A stretch of DNA of 64,000 bases, taken from the NCBI GenBank assembly GCA_029721435.1, contig CM056577.1:114140219-114204218 (forward strand), written 5' to 3'. This document shows positions 32,601 through 40,573 of the stretch, piece by piece. A program made the position numbers and the translations under genes. The notes beneath the pieces are model-generated. The model did not search any database and was not told the DNA's origin. It saw only the letters and a program-made list of their open reading frames with translations. Each line of letters begins with the position of its first letter. Position 1 is the stretch's first letter. This DNA comes from Gymnothorax reevesii. Its lineage: Eukaryota > Chordata > Actinopteri > Anguilliformes > Muraenidae.

Positions 32601-35593
32601 CAAGAACATCCGAACCTCCTTCAACAAATTCTGCGAGATCCACAAAAACATCATCTGCCACAACCTCCGCATCAACAACCATTGTAATTGAAACTTCTCC
32701 CATGCATAAAACAACTCTTTCTGCTTCAGTCGAACCATCGACGACATCTGTGAATACCACTGGACCTGCAACAACCACAATCACATCACCTTCCAGGACA
32801 AATATGGCATCCACCACTACGGAAGAAACACAGTTGACATCAGCAACACAAACAATAGAGTCTCCCCTAACTTCAGCAACTGCAACACCCACCACTTCAA
32901 CTGAAAGAAAATCTGCCACAAACACTGCAACAGGAATCACAACACCTGAACACACACAAACTTCAACCCTGACCGCTGAACCCACCACATCAGCTGCGAG
33001 TACAACTGGAGAAGAAACAAGCATAACCTTCCCAGCGACAATAAAATCTTCAACCAGAAGTGCAATCACAAGAACAACAGAATCTCCCTCAACAGATTCT
33101 GCCACACCCATAAAACCATCATCTATCACAAATTCTGCTACAATGACACTCAGTAAAACTTCTCTTGTGGATCAACCAACTCTTCCAGCCACAGAATCAA
33201 CAGAACCGTTAACAATTTCTCTGAGCACCACAGCACCGGCTACAACAAAAACGACATTACCATCGAAAACAAGTACTGTGTCCACCACCACTGGAGAAAC
33301 ACCCTCAACATCAGCTAGACAAACAACAGAATCGCACCTCACCTCACCCACTGCAGTAACCACAATGAAAATTCAAACGAAATCTGCCGCAACCACTAAC
33401 ACAGGCATGAGTACAATTCAACGCACTCCAACTTTACCCACAACCTCTAAACTGACTTCAACTGCTACGAGTAAAATCGAAGAACAAACCAGCAGAACTG
33501 TGCCCACGACAATAAAATCTCCAACCACAACAACAAGTACAATAAGAAGAACATCAGAACTACCTACAACAGTTTCTGAAACATCCATCAAGTCATCATC
33601 TAGCATAACGTACACCACAACAGCAACTCTTTCTAAAACTTCTACTGAGCTTGAAATGACTCTTCCGGCCACATTAACAACAAAACAGTCTACAAAGTTA
33701 GCTATAAGCACAAGACCTGCTACAACGACGAGGACATTGCCTTCAAGAACAGGTATCGTGTCTTCCACTATAAATGACAGCACATTTACTTCAGCAAGCC
33801 AAATAAAGGAAACTCCACTCACCTCAGCAACTTCAACAGCAACAATTACAATTAAAAGTAAATCTGCCACAACCAGCACAACAGAAATGGCAACAGATGA
33901 ACCAACTACCGCTTTTTCCCTAACATCAGAACCCACAAGAACTGTTAGGAGTACAACAGGAAAAGAAACAAGCAATTCTTTATCAACAACACGGACATCA
34001 CTTTCAAAAACAAGTATTGTGTCCGCCACTAAAGAAGAAACATACTTGACATCAGCTAGACAAACAACAGAATCACAACTTGCCCCAGGTACTACAACAG
34101 CCACTAGGACAAGTGCAACTAAATCTGCCACAATCACCACGACAGGACTGACTACAGGAGAACTCACTACAACTTTCCACCCAACAACAAAACTTACTTC
34201 AACTGCTATGAGTACAACGGGAAAAGAATCAAGCAAAACTTTACCAACAACTGAGACATCACCTTTGACAACGTCTATTTTGTCCATCATCACTGACAAA
34301 ACAACCTTAACATCAGAAGGACAAACAAAGGGGACTCCTCTCTCCACAGCAACAGAAACAGCCACAAGTACAAGTAAAACTATATCTACCATAACCACCT
34401 CTATAGGAATGACTGCAACTGAAGCAACTACAACTTTCTCCCCAACCGTAGAAGGAACTTCAACTGCTTTCAGTACATCCGGAGAAGAAACAAGCATTAC
34501 GTTACCAAAAATAATACAATCTCCAACCACAGCAACAAGTGCAATGACAAGAACATCCGAACCTCCTTCAACAAATTCTGCGAGATCCACAAAAACATCA
34601 TCTGCCACAACCTCCGCATCAACAACCATTGTAATTGAAACTTCTCCCATGCATAAAACAACTCTTTCTGCTACAGTCGAACCATCTACGACATCTGTGA
34701 ATACCACTGGACCTGCAACAACCACAATCACATCACCTTCCAGGACAAATATGGCATCCACCACTACGGAAGAAACACAGTTGACATCAGCAACACAAAC
34801 AATAGAGTCTCCCCTAACCTCAGCAACTGCAACACCCACCACTTCAACTGAAAAAAAATCTGCCACAAACACTGCAACAGGAATCCCTACACCTGAACAC
34901 ACACAAACTTCAACCCTGACCGCTGAACCCACCGCATCAGTTGCGAGTACAACTGGAGAAGAAACAAGCATAACCTTCCCAGCGACAATAAAATCTTCAA
35001 CCAGAAGTGCAATCACAAGAACAACAGAATCTCCCTCAACAGATTCTGCCACACCCATAAAACCATCATCTATCACAAATTCTGCTACAATGACACTTAG
35101 TAAAACTTCTCTTGTGGATCAAACAACTCTTCCAGCCACAGAATCAACAGAACCGTTAACAATTTCTCTGAGTACCACAGCATCGGCGACAACAAAAACG
35201 ACATTACCATCGAAAACAAGTACTGTGTCCACCACCACTGGAGAAACACCCTCAACATCAGCTAGACAAACAACAGAATCGCACCTCACCTCACCCACTG
35301 CAGTAACCACAATGAAAATTCAAACAAAATCTGCCGCAACCACTAATACAGGCATGAGTACAATTCAACGCACTCCAACTTTACCCCCAACCTCTGAACG
35401 AACTTCAACTGCTACAAGTACAATCGGAGAACAAACAAGCAAAACTGTGCCAAAGACAATAAAATCTCCAACCACAACAGCAAGTACAATAAGAAGAAAA
35501 TCAGAACTACCAACAATAGTTTCTGAAACATCCATAAACACATCATCTATCATAACGTACACCACAACAGCAGCTCTCTCAAACTCCTTCTGA
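20681..35593 (+). CDS. Mucin-like Thr/Ser-rich repeat protein, right open block
   Basis: The frame of the left block is open again for nearly 5000 codons, covering about seven and a half repeat units, and ends at TGA 35591-35593. The composition is the same Thr/Ser-rich, Lys/Glu-spiced repeat with almost no Cys. The stop is produced by a 2-bp deletion in the last recognisable unit, about 500 bp into unit 35090, which moves the reading frame. The first ATG after the 20678 stop (20780) is an internal Met, so an independent start is not supported. The long conserved frame suggests past selection for an uninterrupted coding repeat. With the stop cluster upstream and the frameshift downstream, the present coding status is open. 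Confidence 0.5.
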   Translation, partial: TSEGQTKGTPLSTATETATSTSKTISAITTSIGMTATEATTTFSPTAEGTSTAFSTSGEETSITLPKIIPSSTTATSAMTITSEPPSTNSARSIKTSYATTSASTTIVIETSPMHKTTLSATVEPSTTSFSTTGLATTTFTSPSRTNTASTTTEETQLTSATQTIESPLTSATATPTTSTERKSATNTATGITTPEHTQTSTLTAEPTTSAASTTGEETSITFPATIKSSTRSAITRTTESPSTDSATPIKPSSITNSATMTLSKTSLVDPTTLPATESTEQLTISLSTTASATTKTTLPSKTSTVSTTTGETPSTSARQTTESHLTTPTAVTTMRIQTKSAATTNTGMSTIQRTSTLPATSKPTSTATSKIYEQTSRTVYTTIKSPTTTTSTMRRTLVLPTTVSETSIKSSSSITYTTTATPSKTSTELEMTLPATLTTKQSTKLAISTRPATTTRTLPSRTGIVSSTINDSPFTSASQIKEAPLTSATATAKITIRSKSATTSTTEMATDEPTTTYSLTSEPTTTVSSTTGKETSKTLSTTRTSLSKTSIESATKEETYLTSARQTTESQLAPGTTTATRTSATKSATITTTGLTTGELTTTFHPTTKLTSTAMSTTGKESSKTLPTTETSPLTTSILSIITDKTILISEGQTKGTPLSTATETATSTSKTISAITTSIGMTAHEATTTLSPTAEGTSTAFSTSGEETSITLPTTIPSQTTATSAMTITSEPPSTNSARSTKTSSATTSASTTIVIETSPMHKTTLSATVEPSTTAVSTTGPVTTTITSPSRTNMASTTTEEKQLMSATQTIESPLTSATATPTTPTERKSATNTATGITTPEHTQTSTLTAEPPTSAASTTGEETSITFPATIKYSTRSAITRTTESPSTDSATPIKPSSITSSATMTLSKTSLVDQTTLPATESTEQLTISLSSTASATTKTTLPSKTSTVSTTTGETPSTSARQTTESHLTSPTAVTTMKIQTKSAATTNTGMSTIQRTSTLPPTSKPTSTATSKIYEQTSRTVPTTIKSPTTTTSTMRRTSELPTTVSETSIKSSSSITYTTTATPSKTSTELEMTLPATLTTKQSTKLAISTTPATTTRTLPSRTGIVSSTINDSPFTSASQIKEAPLTSATATATITIRSKSATTSTTEMATDEPTTTYSLTSEPTTTVSSTTGKETSKTLSTTRTSHSKTSIEFATKEETYLTSARQTTESKLVPGTTTATRTSATKSATITTTGLTTGKLTTTFHPTTKLTSTAMSTTGKESSKTLPTTEISPLTTSILSIITDKTTLTSEGQTKGTPLSTATETATSTSKTISAITTSIGMTATEATTTFSPTAEGTSTAFSTSREETGITLPTTIPSPTTATSAMTITSEPPSTNSARSTKTSSATTSASTTIVIETSPMHKTTLSATVEPSTTSVSTTGPVTTTITSPSRTNMASTTTEETQLMSATQTIESPLTSATATPTTPTERKSATNTATGITTPEHTQTSTLTAEPPTSAASTTGEETSITFPATIKSSTRSVITRTTESPSTDSATPIKPSSITNSATMTLSKTSLVDQTTLPATESTEQLTISLSTTASATTKTTLPSKTSTVSTTTGETPSTSARQTTESHLTSPTAVTTMKIQTKSAATTNTSMSTIQRTSTLPPTSKPTSTATSKIYEQTSRTVPTTIKSPTTTTSTMRRTSELPTTVSETSIKSSSSITYTTTATPSKTSTELEMTFPATLTTKQSTKLAIRTRPATTTRTLPSRTGIVSSTINDSPFTSASQMKEAPLTSATATATITIRNESATTSTTEMATDEPTTTFSLTSEPTTTVSSTTGKETSKTLSTTRTSLSKTSIVTATKEETYLTSARQTTESQLAPGTTTATRTSATKSATITTTGLTTGELTTTFHPTTKLTSTAMSTTGKESSKTLPTTETSPLTTSILSIITDKTILISEGQTKGTPLSTATETATSTSKTISAITTSIGMTAHEATTTLSPTAEGTSTAFSTSGEETSITLPTTIPSPTTATSAITITSEPPSTNSARCTKTSSATTSASTTIVIETSPMHKTTLSATVEPSTTSVSTTGPVTTTITSPSRTNMASTITEETQLMSATQTIESPLTSATATPTTPTERKSATNTATGITTPEHTQTSTLTAEPPTSAASTTGEETSITFPATIKSSTRSVITRTTESPSTDSATPIKPSSITNSATMTLSKTSLVDQTTLPATESTEQLTISLSTTASATTKTTLTSKTSTVSTSTGETPSTSARQTTESHLTSPTAVTTMKIQTKSAATTNTGMSTIQRTSTLPPTSKPTSTATSKIYEQTSRTVPTTIKSPTTKTSTMRRTSVLPTTVSETSIKSSSSITYTTTATPSKTSTELEMTLPATLTTKQSTKLAISTRPATTTRTLPSRTGIVSSTINDSPFTSASQIKEAPLTSATATAKITIRSKSATTSTTEMATDEPNTTYSLTSEPTTTVSSTTGKETSKTLSTTRTSLSKTSIESATKEETYLTSARQTTESQLAPGTTTATRTSATKSATITTTGLTTGELTTTFHPTTKLTSTAMSTTGKESSKTLPTTEKSPLTTSILSIITDKTTLTSEGQTKGTPLSTARETATSTSKTISAITTSIGMTATEATTTFSPTAEGTSTAFSTSEEETSITLPTTIPSPTTATSAMTITSEPPSTNSARSTKTSSATTSASTTIVIETSPMHKTTLSATVEPSTTSVSTTGPVTTTITSPSRTNMASTTTEETQLMSATQTIESPLTSATATPTTPTERKSATNTATGITTPEYTQTSTLTAEPPTSAASTTGEETSITFPATIKSSTRSAITRTRETPSTDSATPIKPSSITNSATMTLSKTSLVDQTTLPATELTEPLTISLSTTASATTKTTLPSKTSTVSTTTGKTPSTSARQTTESHLTSPTAVTTMKIQTKSAATTNTGMSTIQRTPTLPPTSKLTSTATSKIEEQTSRTVPTTIKSPTTTTSTIRKTSELPTTVSEKSIKSSSSITYTTTATPSKTSTEHEMTLPATLTTKQSKKLAIRTRHAPTTRTLPSRTGIMSSTMNDSLFPSAGQIKEAPLTPATAPATITIKSKSATTSTTEMATDEPSTTFSLTSEPTTTVSSTTGKETSNSLSTTRTSLSKTSIVSATKEETYLTSARQTTESQLAPGTTTATTTTATKSATITTTGLTTGELTTTFHPTTKLTSTAMSTTGKESSKTLPTTETSPLTTSILSIITDKTTLTSEGQTKGTPLSTPTETATSTSKTISAITTSIGMTATEATTTFSPTAEGTSTAFSTSGEETSITLPKIIPSSTTATSAMTITSEPPSTNSARSIKTSYATTSASTTIVIETSPMHKTTLSATVEPSTTSFSTTGLATTTFTSPSRTNTASTTTEETQLMSATQTIESPLTSATATPTTPTERKSATNTATGITTPEYTQTSTLTAEPPTSAASTTGEETSITFPATIKSSTRSVITRTRETPSTDSATPIKPSSITNSATMTLSKTSLVDQTTLPATELTEPLTISLSTTASATTKTTLPSKTSTVSTTTGKTPSTSARQTTESHLTSPTAVTTMKIQTKSAATTNTGMSTIQRTPTLPPTSKLTSTATSKIEEQTSRTVPTTIKSPTTTTSTIRKTSELPTTVSEKSIKSSSSITYTTTATPSKTSTELEMTLPATLTTKQSKKLAIRTRPAPTTRTLPSRTGIVSSTMNDSLFPSAGQIKEAPLTPATATATITIKSKSATTSTTEMATDEPSTTFSLTSEPITTVSSTTGKETSKTLSTTRTSLSKTSILSATKEETYLTSARQTTESQLAPGTTTATRTTATKSATITTTGLTTGELTTTFHPTTKLTSTAMSTTGKESSKTKPTTESSPLTTSILSIITDKTTLTSEGQTNGTPLSTTTETAKSTSKTISTITTSIGMTATEATTTFSPTVEGTSTAFSTSGEETSITLPKTIPSPTTATSAMTRTSEPPSTNSARSTKTSSATTSASTTIVIETSPMHKTTLSASVEPSTTSVNTTGPATTTITSPSRTNMASTTTEETQLTSATQTIESPLTSATATPTTSTERKSATNTATGITTPEHTQTSTLTAEPTTSAASTTGEETSITFPATIKSSTRSAITRTTESPSTDSATPIKPSSITNSATMTLSKTSLVDQPTLPATESTEPLTISLSTTAPATTKTTLPSKTSTVSTTTGETPSTSARQTTESHLTSPTAVTTMKIQTKSAATTNTGMSTIQRTPTLPTTSKLTSTATSKIEEQTSRTVPTTIKSPTTTTSTIRRTSELPTTVSETSIKSSSSITYTTTATLSKTSTELEMTLPATLTTKQSTKLAISTRPATTTRTLPSRTGIVSSTINDSTFTSASQIKETPLTSATSTATITIKSKSATTSTTEMATDEPTTAFSLTSEPTRTVRSTTGKETSNSLSTTRTSLSKTSIVSATKEETYLTSARQTTESQLAPGTTTATRTSATKSATITTTGLTTGELTTTFHPTTKLTSTAMSTTGKESSKTLPTTETSPLTTSILSIITDKTTLTSEGQTKGTPLSTATETATSTSKTISTITTSIGMTATEATTTFSPTVEGTSTAFSTSGEETSITLPKIIQSPTTATSAMTRTSEPPSTNSARSTKTSSATTSASTTIVIETSPMHKTTLSATVEPSTTSVNTTGPATTTITSPSRTNMASTTTEETQLTSATQTIESPLTSATATPTTSTEKKSATNTATGIPTPEHTQTSTLTAEPTASVASTTGEETSITFPATIKSSTRSAITRTTESPSTDSATPIKPSSITNSATMTLSKTSLVDQTTLPATESTEPLTISLSTTASATTKTTLPSKTSTVSTTTGETPSTSARQTTESHLTSPTAVTTMKIQTKSAATTNTGMSTIQRTPTLPPTSERTSTATSTIGEQTSKTVPKTIKSPTTTASTIRRKSELPTIVSETSINTSSIITYTTTAALSNSF
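22412..32017 (+). repeat. Higher-order duplicated block, right copy
   Basis: This is the partner of 10730-20335, offset by six units. It lacks the stop codons found in the left copy. It carries one patch (about 26515-26650) that does not match the left copy but matches units 9779 and 21461, as expected for gene conversion. The 2 kb between the two blocks (20336-22411) is a mosaic: first like unit 17567, then like the end of unit 31196, then like unit 7832. Confidence 0.83.
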
Positions 35594-36457
35594 GCTCGAA
35601 ACGACTCTTCCGGCCACATTAACAACAAAACAGTCTTCAAAGTCAGCTTCATGCACAAGACCTGCTCCAAAAACAAGGCCTTCGAGAACTGTTGTCGTGT
35701 CCTCCACTACAAAGGACAGCCCATTTACTCCAGCAAGACAATTAAAAGAAACTCCACTCATCACAGTCACTGCCACATCAACAATTACAATTAATACTAT
35801 ATCTGCCACAACCACCACAACAGGAATGACTACATCTGAACCCACAACAAATTCTCCCCCATCCTCTGAACTGACCACAACTGCTGCATTTACATCTGGA
35901 GACGAAAGAAGTACAACTTACCCAATGAAAATACAATCTTCTACTACATTTGCGATGATAGGAACAACAAAATCTCTTTTCAGATTCTGCAACACCCAGA
36001 AAACCATTATCGACCATAATTTCCACCATATTGACCGTTCGTGAAACTTCTCTTGTGCATCAAAAAAAATTCTACGGCCACAGTTAAAACAGAACCATCA
36101 ACAAAGTCTTTGAGTACAACAGGACCTTCTACAACACAGAGGACATCACCTTCGAGAGCAAGAGTTGTGTCTACTGCTATGGAAGAAACAACTTTGACCT
36201 TTCTCAGACAAACAACAAAGTCTTTCGACACATCTCCAAGTAGAATTGCATTTTCCAGAACCGACAAGAGTGAAACTTTGACAGCTGAACAGTTTACCCC
36301 CACAAAATCTGAATTCACAGCGAGTGCCAAGAGTATAGCTGGAGAAGAAAGCTCAAGCATACATTTAGTGGAAAAAATAAGATCTACTGAAATAACAGAT
36401 ACATTTGCAATTACGACCACAAGCAAGAATCATAAGCTTTCAGCAGCATGTGGCTGA
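35594..36457 (+). pseudogene. Decayed right edge of the mucin-like array
   Basis: The sequence can still be followed as part of the repeat (TTCCGGCCACATTAACAAC, GTGTCCTCCACTAC, later TCTCTTGTGCATCAAA and TGGAAGAAACA). It is far more diverged than any full unit and has at least three small indels, near 35585, 35975 and 36055. The Thr/Ser-rich sense therefore jumps between frames: an open piece covering 35697-36044, then another covering 36041-36457 that ends at TGA. Old, non-homogenised copies at the border are usual for arrays kept uniform by unequal exchange. Introns instead of frameshifts are possible, but no convincing splice pair was seen. Confidence 0.7.
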
Positions 36458-37196
36458 AATTTGTCTGAATGACAGGGGTCATCTATTATTAGCTACCAGC
36501 TCATCCATGACAACTTCATTTAGAAGTGTTATGAAAACACAGCATGTAAATGTTTAACATCATCACACCATTAGAGTTCTGACAGTTTCTTGCAGTTGTG
36601 CCTCCTATTCATAGATATTGACAAAATTTTCCTGGCTTCAAGTCCATTCTGAAAGATGTCATTTTTCATGTTTTTTGTTGATTGCACGCTGAAATTAGAG
36701 TCAGTCATATTATCATAAGCTGCAGCCACATAATTACAAGCTTATTGTCTTTCTCTGGCTATTTTTAACTGACTATTTTTCTAAATACACATTCTTAAAA
36801 TATTAGTCTTAAGATGCTCTGCACTACATCTCAGTGGTATTGAGTACTCGAAAAATATACCTGAGTGAAAGTCCTCATACCTCACAAGAAAATGACAAGA
36901 TCAGTCAATCATTGCTATACCACTTGAGTAAAAGTCTGAAGTCTGTTGTTAACTGGACTTTAGTGTAAAAAGTATTTTTATGTTATTAAATGTATGTTTT
37001 GAAATTAAAAGTGCAAGTACCAGTAAACGTTTTTAATCAAGCTTTTTTTTAAAATTGTGATGTGATTTCATTAAAACAGCTCATTCAGAACACAGAACTG
37101 TTCCTCACAAGCATGATTTCATGTTTATGTTTGGAACTGATGTTATTGTTGTCAGAGTAATATTTTGCTCTACAATATGTGCAAATAAAACTAAAC
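36458..37196. other. Unique flank right of the array, no gene seen
   Basis: AT-rich sequence without a supportable open frame. It may be 3' untranslated sequence of the mucin-like locus, because a canonical AATAAA lies near its right end. Confidence 0.5.
37184..37189 (+). promoter_or_regulatory. Possible polyadenylation signal AATAAA
   Basis: AATAAA lies about 730 bp after the last stop of the decayed array tail, in AT-rich DNA. It is the only positional candidate for a 3' end of the mucin-like locus; function is unproven. Confidence 0.25.
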
Positions 37197-38640
37197 TGAC
37201 AAACCAAGGATCTTGTTTACCTTATTTCACCAGGTAAAAGACTCATTGATATTAAAAATCTCTTGCCTGAGAGTGACCTGGCCAACAAGGCAACATGAAA
37301 CATGCAACAACAATGAAACCAGCATTACAGTGAGACAAGTACAACAGTACACAATATAAATGATCAAAAAACACAATATGCAATTTCGAAATATGAATCA
37401 GGACAAAGTAATTAAGAGGCATGTTTTACACAGTTAATCACATTTACCAAGACTGTCAGATTCCTGCCCTTTTAAGATTGAATTGAATATCCCCAAAGTA
37501 ACCAGATCTGACAATTTCACTTCCTTCCGCAAGTTATTCCAGGTAGAGGGGGCAGCATATCGAAAAGCTTTTTTTCCTCGCTCTGCTCAAAACCTGGGGA
37601 CCAACATCTGTACTGTACTTTGGGACAGAAGGCCGTGTTGATAATTGGTCCTGCGCATATATGAACATAAATCCGAAGGAATTAGCCCAAGCATAGATGT
37701 ATATATGAAAACCAGCCAATGTGAAGCTCTGTGGATATATAGTGTGGGCAATTTAGCGGCAGCATATGGAGTACAATGATGTATAAGACATCCATAGCCT
37801 GTGAGGAAGCGTAATGCGCAACGATATACAATATCAACCTTCTTTCGGCAGTGAACTGAGCTTTCATAAAAAGCAGGTCGCCAAAATCCAATAAATGTAA
37901 AAACGTTAGAGAGATCAAATGTTTCCGTGGCTGAAGGGAGAAACAAGATTTATTCTTAAGGAAGAACCCTAATTTAATTTTCAGCTTTGACACAAGATTT
38001 TCAATGTGTGGCTGGAGTGACAACTTTTGGTCAATCATGATTCCAAGATACTTAAACGCAGCTCCCATTTCAATTTCAGCCCCTTAAGTAGTTAAAATCT
38101 TTGGGTCAGAGGTAACTTTTTACCATTAGTGAAGATCATGAATTTGGATTTGTCTGTATTTAACACCAATTTCAGCTGATATAAGCGATACTGAACAACA
38201 TCAGAAGCAGACTGTAACAGTTCAAGGGCATTTACCACTGATGGGGCAGAGCTGGAAATGACAGTGTCATCTGCATAAAAATGGGAGGCAGCAGTTAATA
38301 AGTTATCAAAAAGATCATTTACATAAATGGAGAACAGTCGAGGCCCTAATAGAGCCTTAGGGCACCCCTTGAGAAATGGTAAGAAAAGAGGTGGCAGACT
38401 CAGCACACAGGGCACGTTGAGTTCTTTCCAAAAAATTATTTGAGAACCAGCTTACAGCATGCTCAGATAAGCCAATTTCAAATAGTCTGTTTGTTAATAA
38501 TGCATGGTTTACTGTATTTGATGCTTTGGACCAATCTATGAAGAACACAACACTATATTTTTCATAATCCAAAGCCTCAATGATGTCATTTACTACTTTT
38601 TTTTGTTTATTCTCGGGCATTAATAACATAAAGTGCACAG
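37197..38640 (-). mobile_element. Decayed non-LTR retrotransposon (LINE), reverse transcriptase part and 3' end
   Basis: The minus strand carries pieces of a LINE reverse transcriptase in the right order. At 38638-38357 are FIDWSKASNTV and SWFSNNFLERT, the palm motif with its Asp. At 38415-38092 are the FYADDTVIS catalytic box, LFSIYVNDLF and a Lys/Leu-rich thumb start. At 38068-37587 follow a YLGIMID segment, the NKSCF region and the HHCTPYA C-terminal part. At least three frame changes separate the pieces, so the copy is dead. The order and motifs resemble the Jockey/L2/CR1 side of LINEs; the exact clade is not certain. Bases 37197-37533 (TTATTTCACCAGGTAAA and following) look like the untranslated 3' end of such an element. 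Confidence 0.8.
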
Positions 38641-38876
38641 TTCATCACAGATGAATCAACAACATTGTCGAAAAGGTGTAGGCTGAAGCCAGAGCTTATT
38701 TTGCCAACCCTTTAAACATTACATTAAACTGTCAAAACCAGGAATAATTTGGAGAAAGAAACAGGACATATTATTAAGAAATTTTAACTTAAAAAGCAAA
38801 CAACAAGAATTAATGTACCATTTCACGTATTCATAACAATATTCATTCAAATATAAATCTCTATATTTCTGTTTTA
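38641..38876. other. AT-rich spacer, nothing recognised
   Basis: No open frame, terminal repeat or known motif was found between the LINE remnant and the Tc1-type terminal repeat. Confidence 0.4.
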
Positions 38877-39068
38877 CAGTATCTCACATAAGTGACTACA
38901 CCTTTCACATTTCGACCATTAATTTAGTATATCTTTTTAAGGGCCAACGTTACAGAAATGAAAACTGAATATATTCTAGAGTAGTCATTGCACAATATGT
39001 GTAGCAGTGTAGATTTACTGCACTGTCCAAATAACTGAACAAACAGTCACTATTTCCAAAATCTGGAA
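38877..39068 (+). mobile_element. Tc1/mariner-type terminal inverted repeat, left-facing copy
   Basis: A stretch beginning CAGTATCTCACATAAGTGA after a TA dinucleotide is the kind of long terminal repeat seen in fish Tc1-like elements (a pair of AAGTGACTACACC-type motifs). Its reverse complement is present at 52393-52588 with high similarity over nearly 200 bp. No transposase of the same element adjoins it. Confidence 0.7.
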
Positions 39069-39117
39069 ATCCACAAGATCAATGAATTTAAGAGCATTGG
39101 AATTAATAAACAATCTA

Positions 39118-39740
39118 CAGCGGCCTCCATAATTATTGGCAGATGTGTGAAAAGCCTTAAAATAAATTCAATTTTTATTGCACAAGCATACTCTCACACT
39201 GAAAGTTGTAGAAAAATGTAACCTTCAACTCAAGTGAATTTTCAGGGAAAAAAGAATCCCTGGCTAAGAAATAATTATTTTTCATAAAATCACCTGATCC
39301 ACAATTATTGGCACCCCTCACAATTCCTAGGAATTAAATGTAATTGAAGTATTTCTGTCATTTCTACAGTAGTTTAAAAAGTTGATCAGAGTATCTAGGA
39401 ACATTTAATTAGTAAATCATCACTTCCTGTTTCCCTGGGGTATAAATATGACGTGACACAGAGGCCATTTCTCTTTTCCACTCTTCAACGTGGGAAAGAC
39501 AAAGGAACACACCATTGAAGTAAGGCAGATTCAGTCAGGCAATGGCTACAAGAAAATAGCCACTCACCTGCACTTGCCCATATGTACTGTCAGAGGAATC
39601 ATTAAGAAGTTTAAAACAACTGGAACAGCGGTAAACAAGCCTGGACGAGGACGCAAGGTTATTTTGCCACCACATACAGTGAGGACGTTGGTAAGAGAAA
39701 TAAAAAGTTCTCCAAAGCTCCCTGTGTGCAACAAATGGTG
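39118..39740 (+). mobile_element. Tc1/mariner element, 5' part only (terminal repeat and transposase N-terminus)
   Basis: A TA dinucleotide at 39116-39117 precedes CAGCGGCCTCCATAATTATT, a known style of Tc1 end. The inner half of the repeat (ACAATTATTGGCACCCCTC) lies near 39302. From 39490 an open frame reads GKTKEHTIEVRQIQSGNGYK and then PICTVRGIIKKFKTTG and NKPGRGRK. This is the paired helix-turn-helix DNA-binding half of a Tc1 transposase, with the GRPRK-like hinge. The similarity stops near 39740, before the DDE catalytic domain, so the element is truncated and inactive. Confidence 0.85.
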
Positions 39741-40375
39741 TCTATTTGGGGTGGATTCTAGCTTTCCCAGCATCCTAGCTACAGAGTAGAAAAACCGCTG
39801 TACTCACTAACTGTTGCCATAGCAAACTGTAGCCAACAGCAAATTCGTGCTTGAGCTGCCAGAGTTTCGCACTGCGTCCTCTACTTTCGCCATTGCGTTT
39901 ATTAGAACTAGTTAATTTTATTAGATCTATACACATGTACTGCGTTAGACTGCAGAATATGCCCGTCGATTCCTTTGGGAGATGCGTCAGTTTCATTCTG
40001 AAGAGCCGGACCTGGAAAAACTGTGTTCTGCAGCCTCGTTCCACCTAGATCCGCCCTCCACAGAGCTGGTCAGTCAGAAGAAAGTGGGCACACGGGGAGT
40101 GGGGGCCATAGCAGAAGAGCCACCCCAAAGACGCGTTTCAGGCAGAGACTACTATGGACTTCAAAGGGGTTTTTTGAGGATGGTTGTATGAGCAAAATAA
40201 GTACCCCTTTTTTTACTTTGTGCAATCAGGAGTACTCTAGGGGAGTCAAAGACCAAAATATAAACTTGGAAAAATAGCATAATAGGTCACCTTTAAATAT
40301 GTCAGCATGAGGTTAGCTCTTCTTCGTGCCATCTGCTTCAATGCTTTTCAAATACATGGTTTTTGCCGGACACAA
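39741..40375. repeat. Unclassified interspersed repeat (probable)
   Basis: No coding frame is convincing. The GC-richer block 39741-40300 ends in AGCATAATAGGTCACCTTTA, a form seen at the ends of short fish repeats. It has cut off the Tc1 fragment at its left. Class and borders are not established. Confidence 0.35.
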
Positions 40376-40573
40376 TGATATCTGTCTTGCTAGTTCCGGT
40401 GATTAAGGACAAATCTGGTAAAGTTGACTGCTCTGATAATTACAGACTAATACCCATTGACCGTGTGCTGTCTTAAGTTTTTAAAACCATCTTGCTGGAC
40501 AGAATTGTGGAGATCATTGCTTCTACTGATAAACAGTTTTGTTTCAAACATAAGCATGGCACAGACATTGCGT
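40376..40573 (+). mobile_element. Fragment of a LINE reverse transcriptase (fingers region)
   Basis: Read on the plus strand from about 40376, the translation contains VPVIKDKSGK, DNYRLIPIDRVLS, an in-frame stop, then FKTILLDRI, DKQFCFKHKHGTDIA. This is the start of a LINE reverse transcriptase, whose usual form is NYRPI...LSK...NQFGFK. It is about 65 codons long, broken by one stop, and cut on the right by the left end of the next Tc1 element. Confidence 0.6.

Larger units (their letters stand above)
1..35593 (+). repeat. Tandem array of a 1947-bp coding repeat unit
   Basis: The same sequence recurs with a fixed period of 1947 bp. Unit starts, taken at the ATGACACTTAGT landmark, fall at 44, 1991, 3938, 5885, 7832, 9779, 11726, 13673, 15620, 17567 (ATG changed to AGG), 19514, 21461, 23408, 25355, 27302, 29249, 31196, 33143 and 35090. 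The first 43 bases are the end of another unit, so the array continues to the left of the window. No insertion or deletion between units was seen, and 1947 is a multiple of three. The plus strand is rich in A and C. Units differ by scattered substitutions, and those nearest the right end (from about 31196) differ most. The last unit breaks up after about 500 bp. Confidence 0.97.

Noticed and set aside
1..35593. CRISPR or bacterial surface adhesin, suggested by long direct repeats and Ser/Thr content
   Set aside because: The repeats are contiguous with no spacers, and the neighbouring DNA has introns, LINEs and a vertebrate hormone gene.
73..35878. Many antisense open frames up to about 630 codons inside the array, rich in Val
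   Set aside because: They are mirror images of Thr/Ser codons: the sense codons that would give antisense stops (TTA, CTA, TCA) are spaced at the same places in every unit. Their ends recur with the 1947-bp period. No independent start, domain or splice signal supports them.
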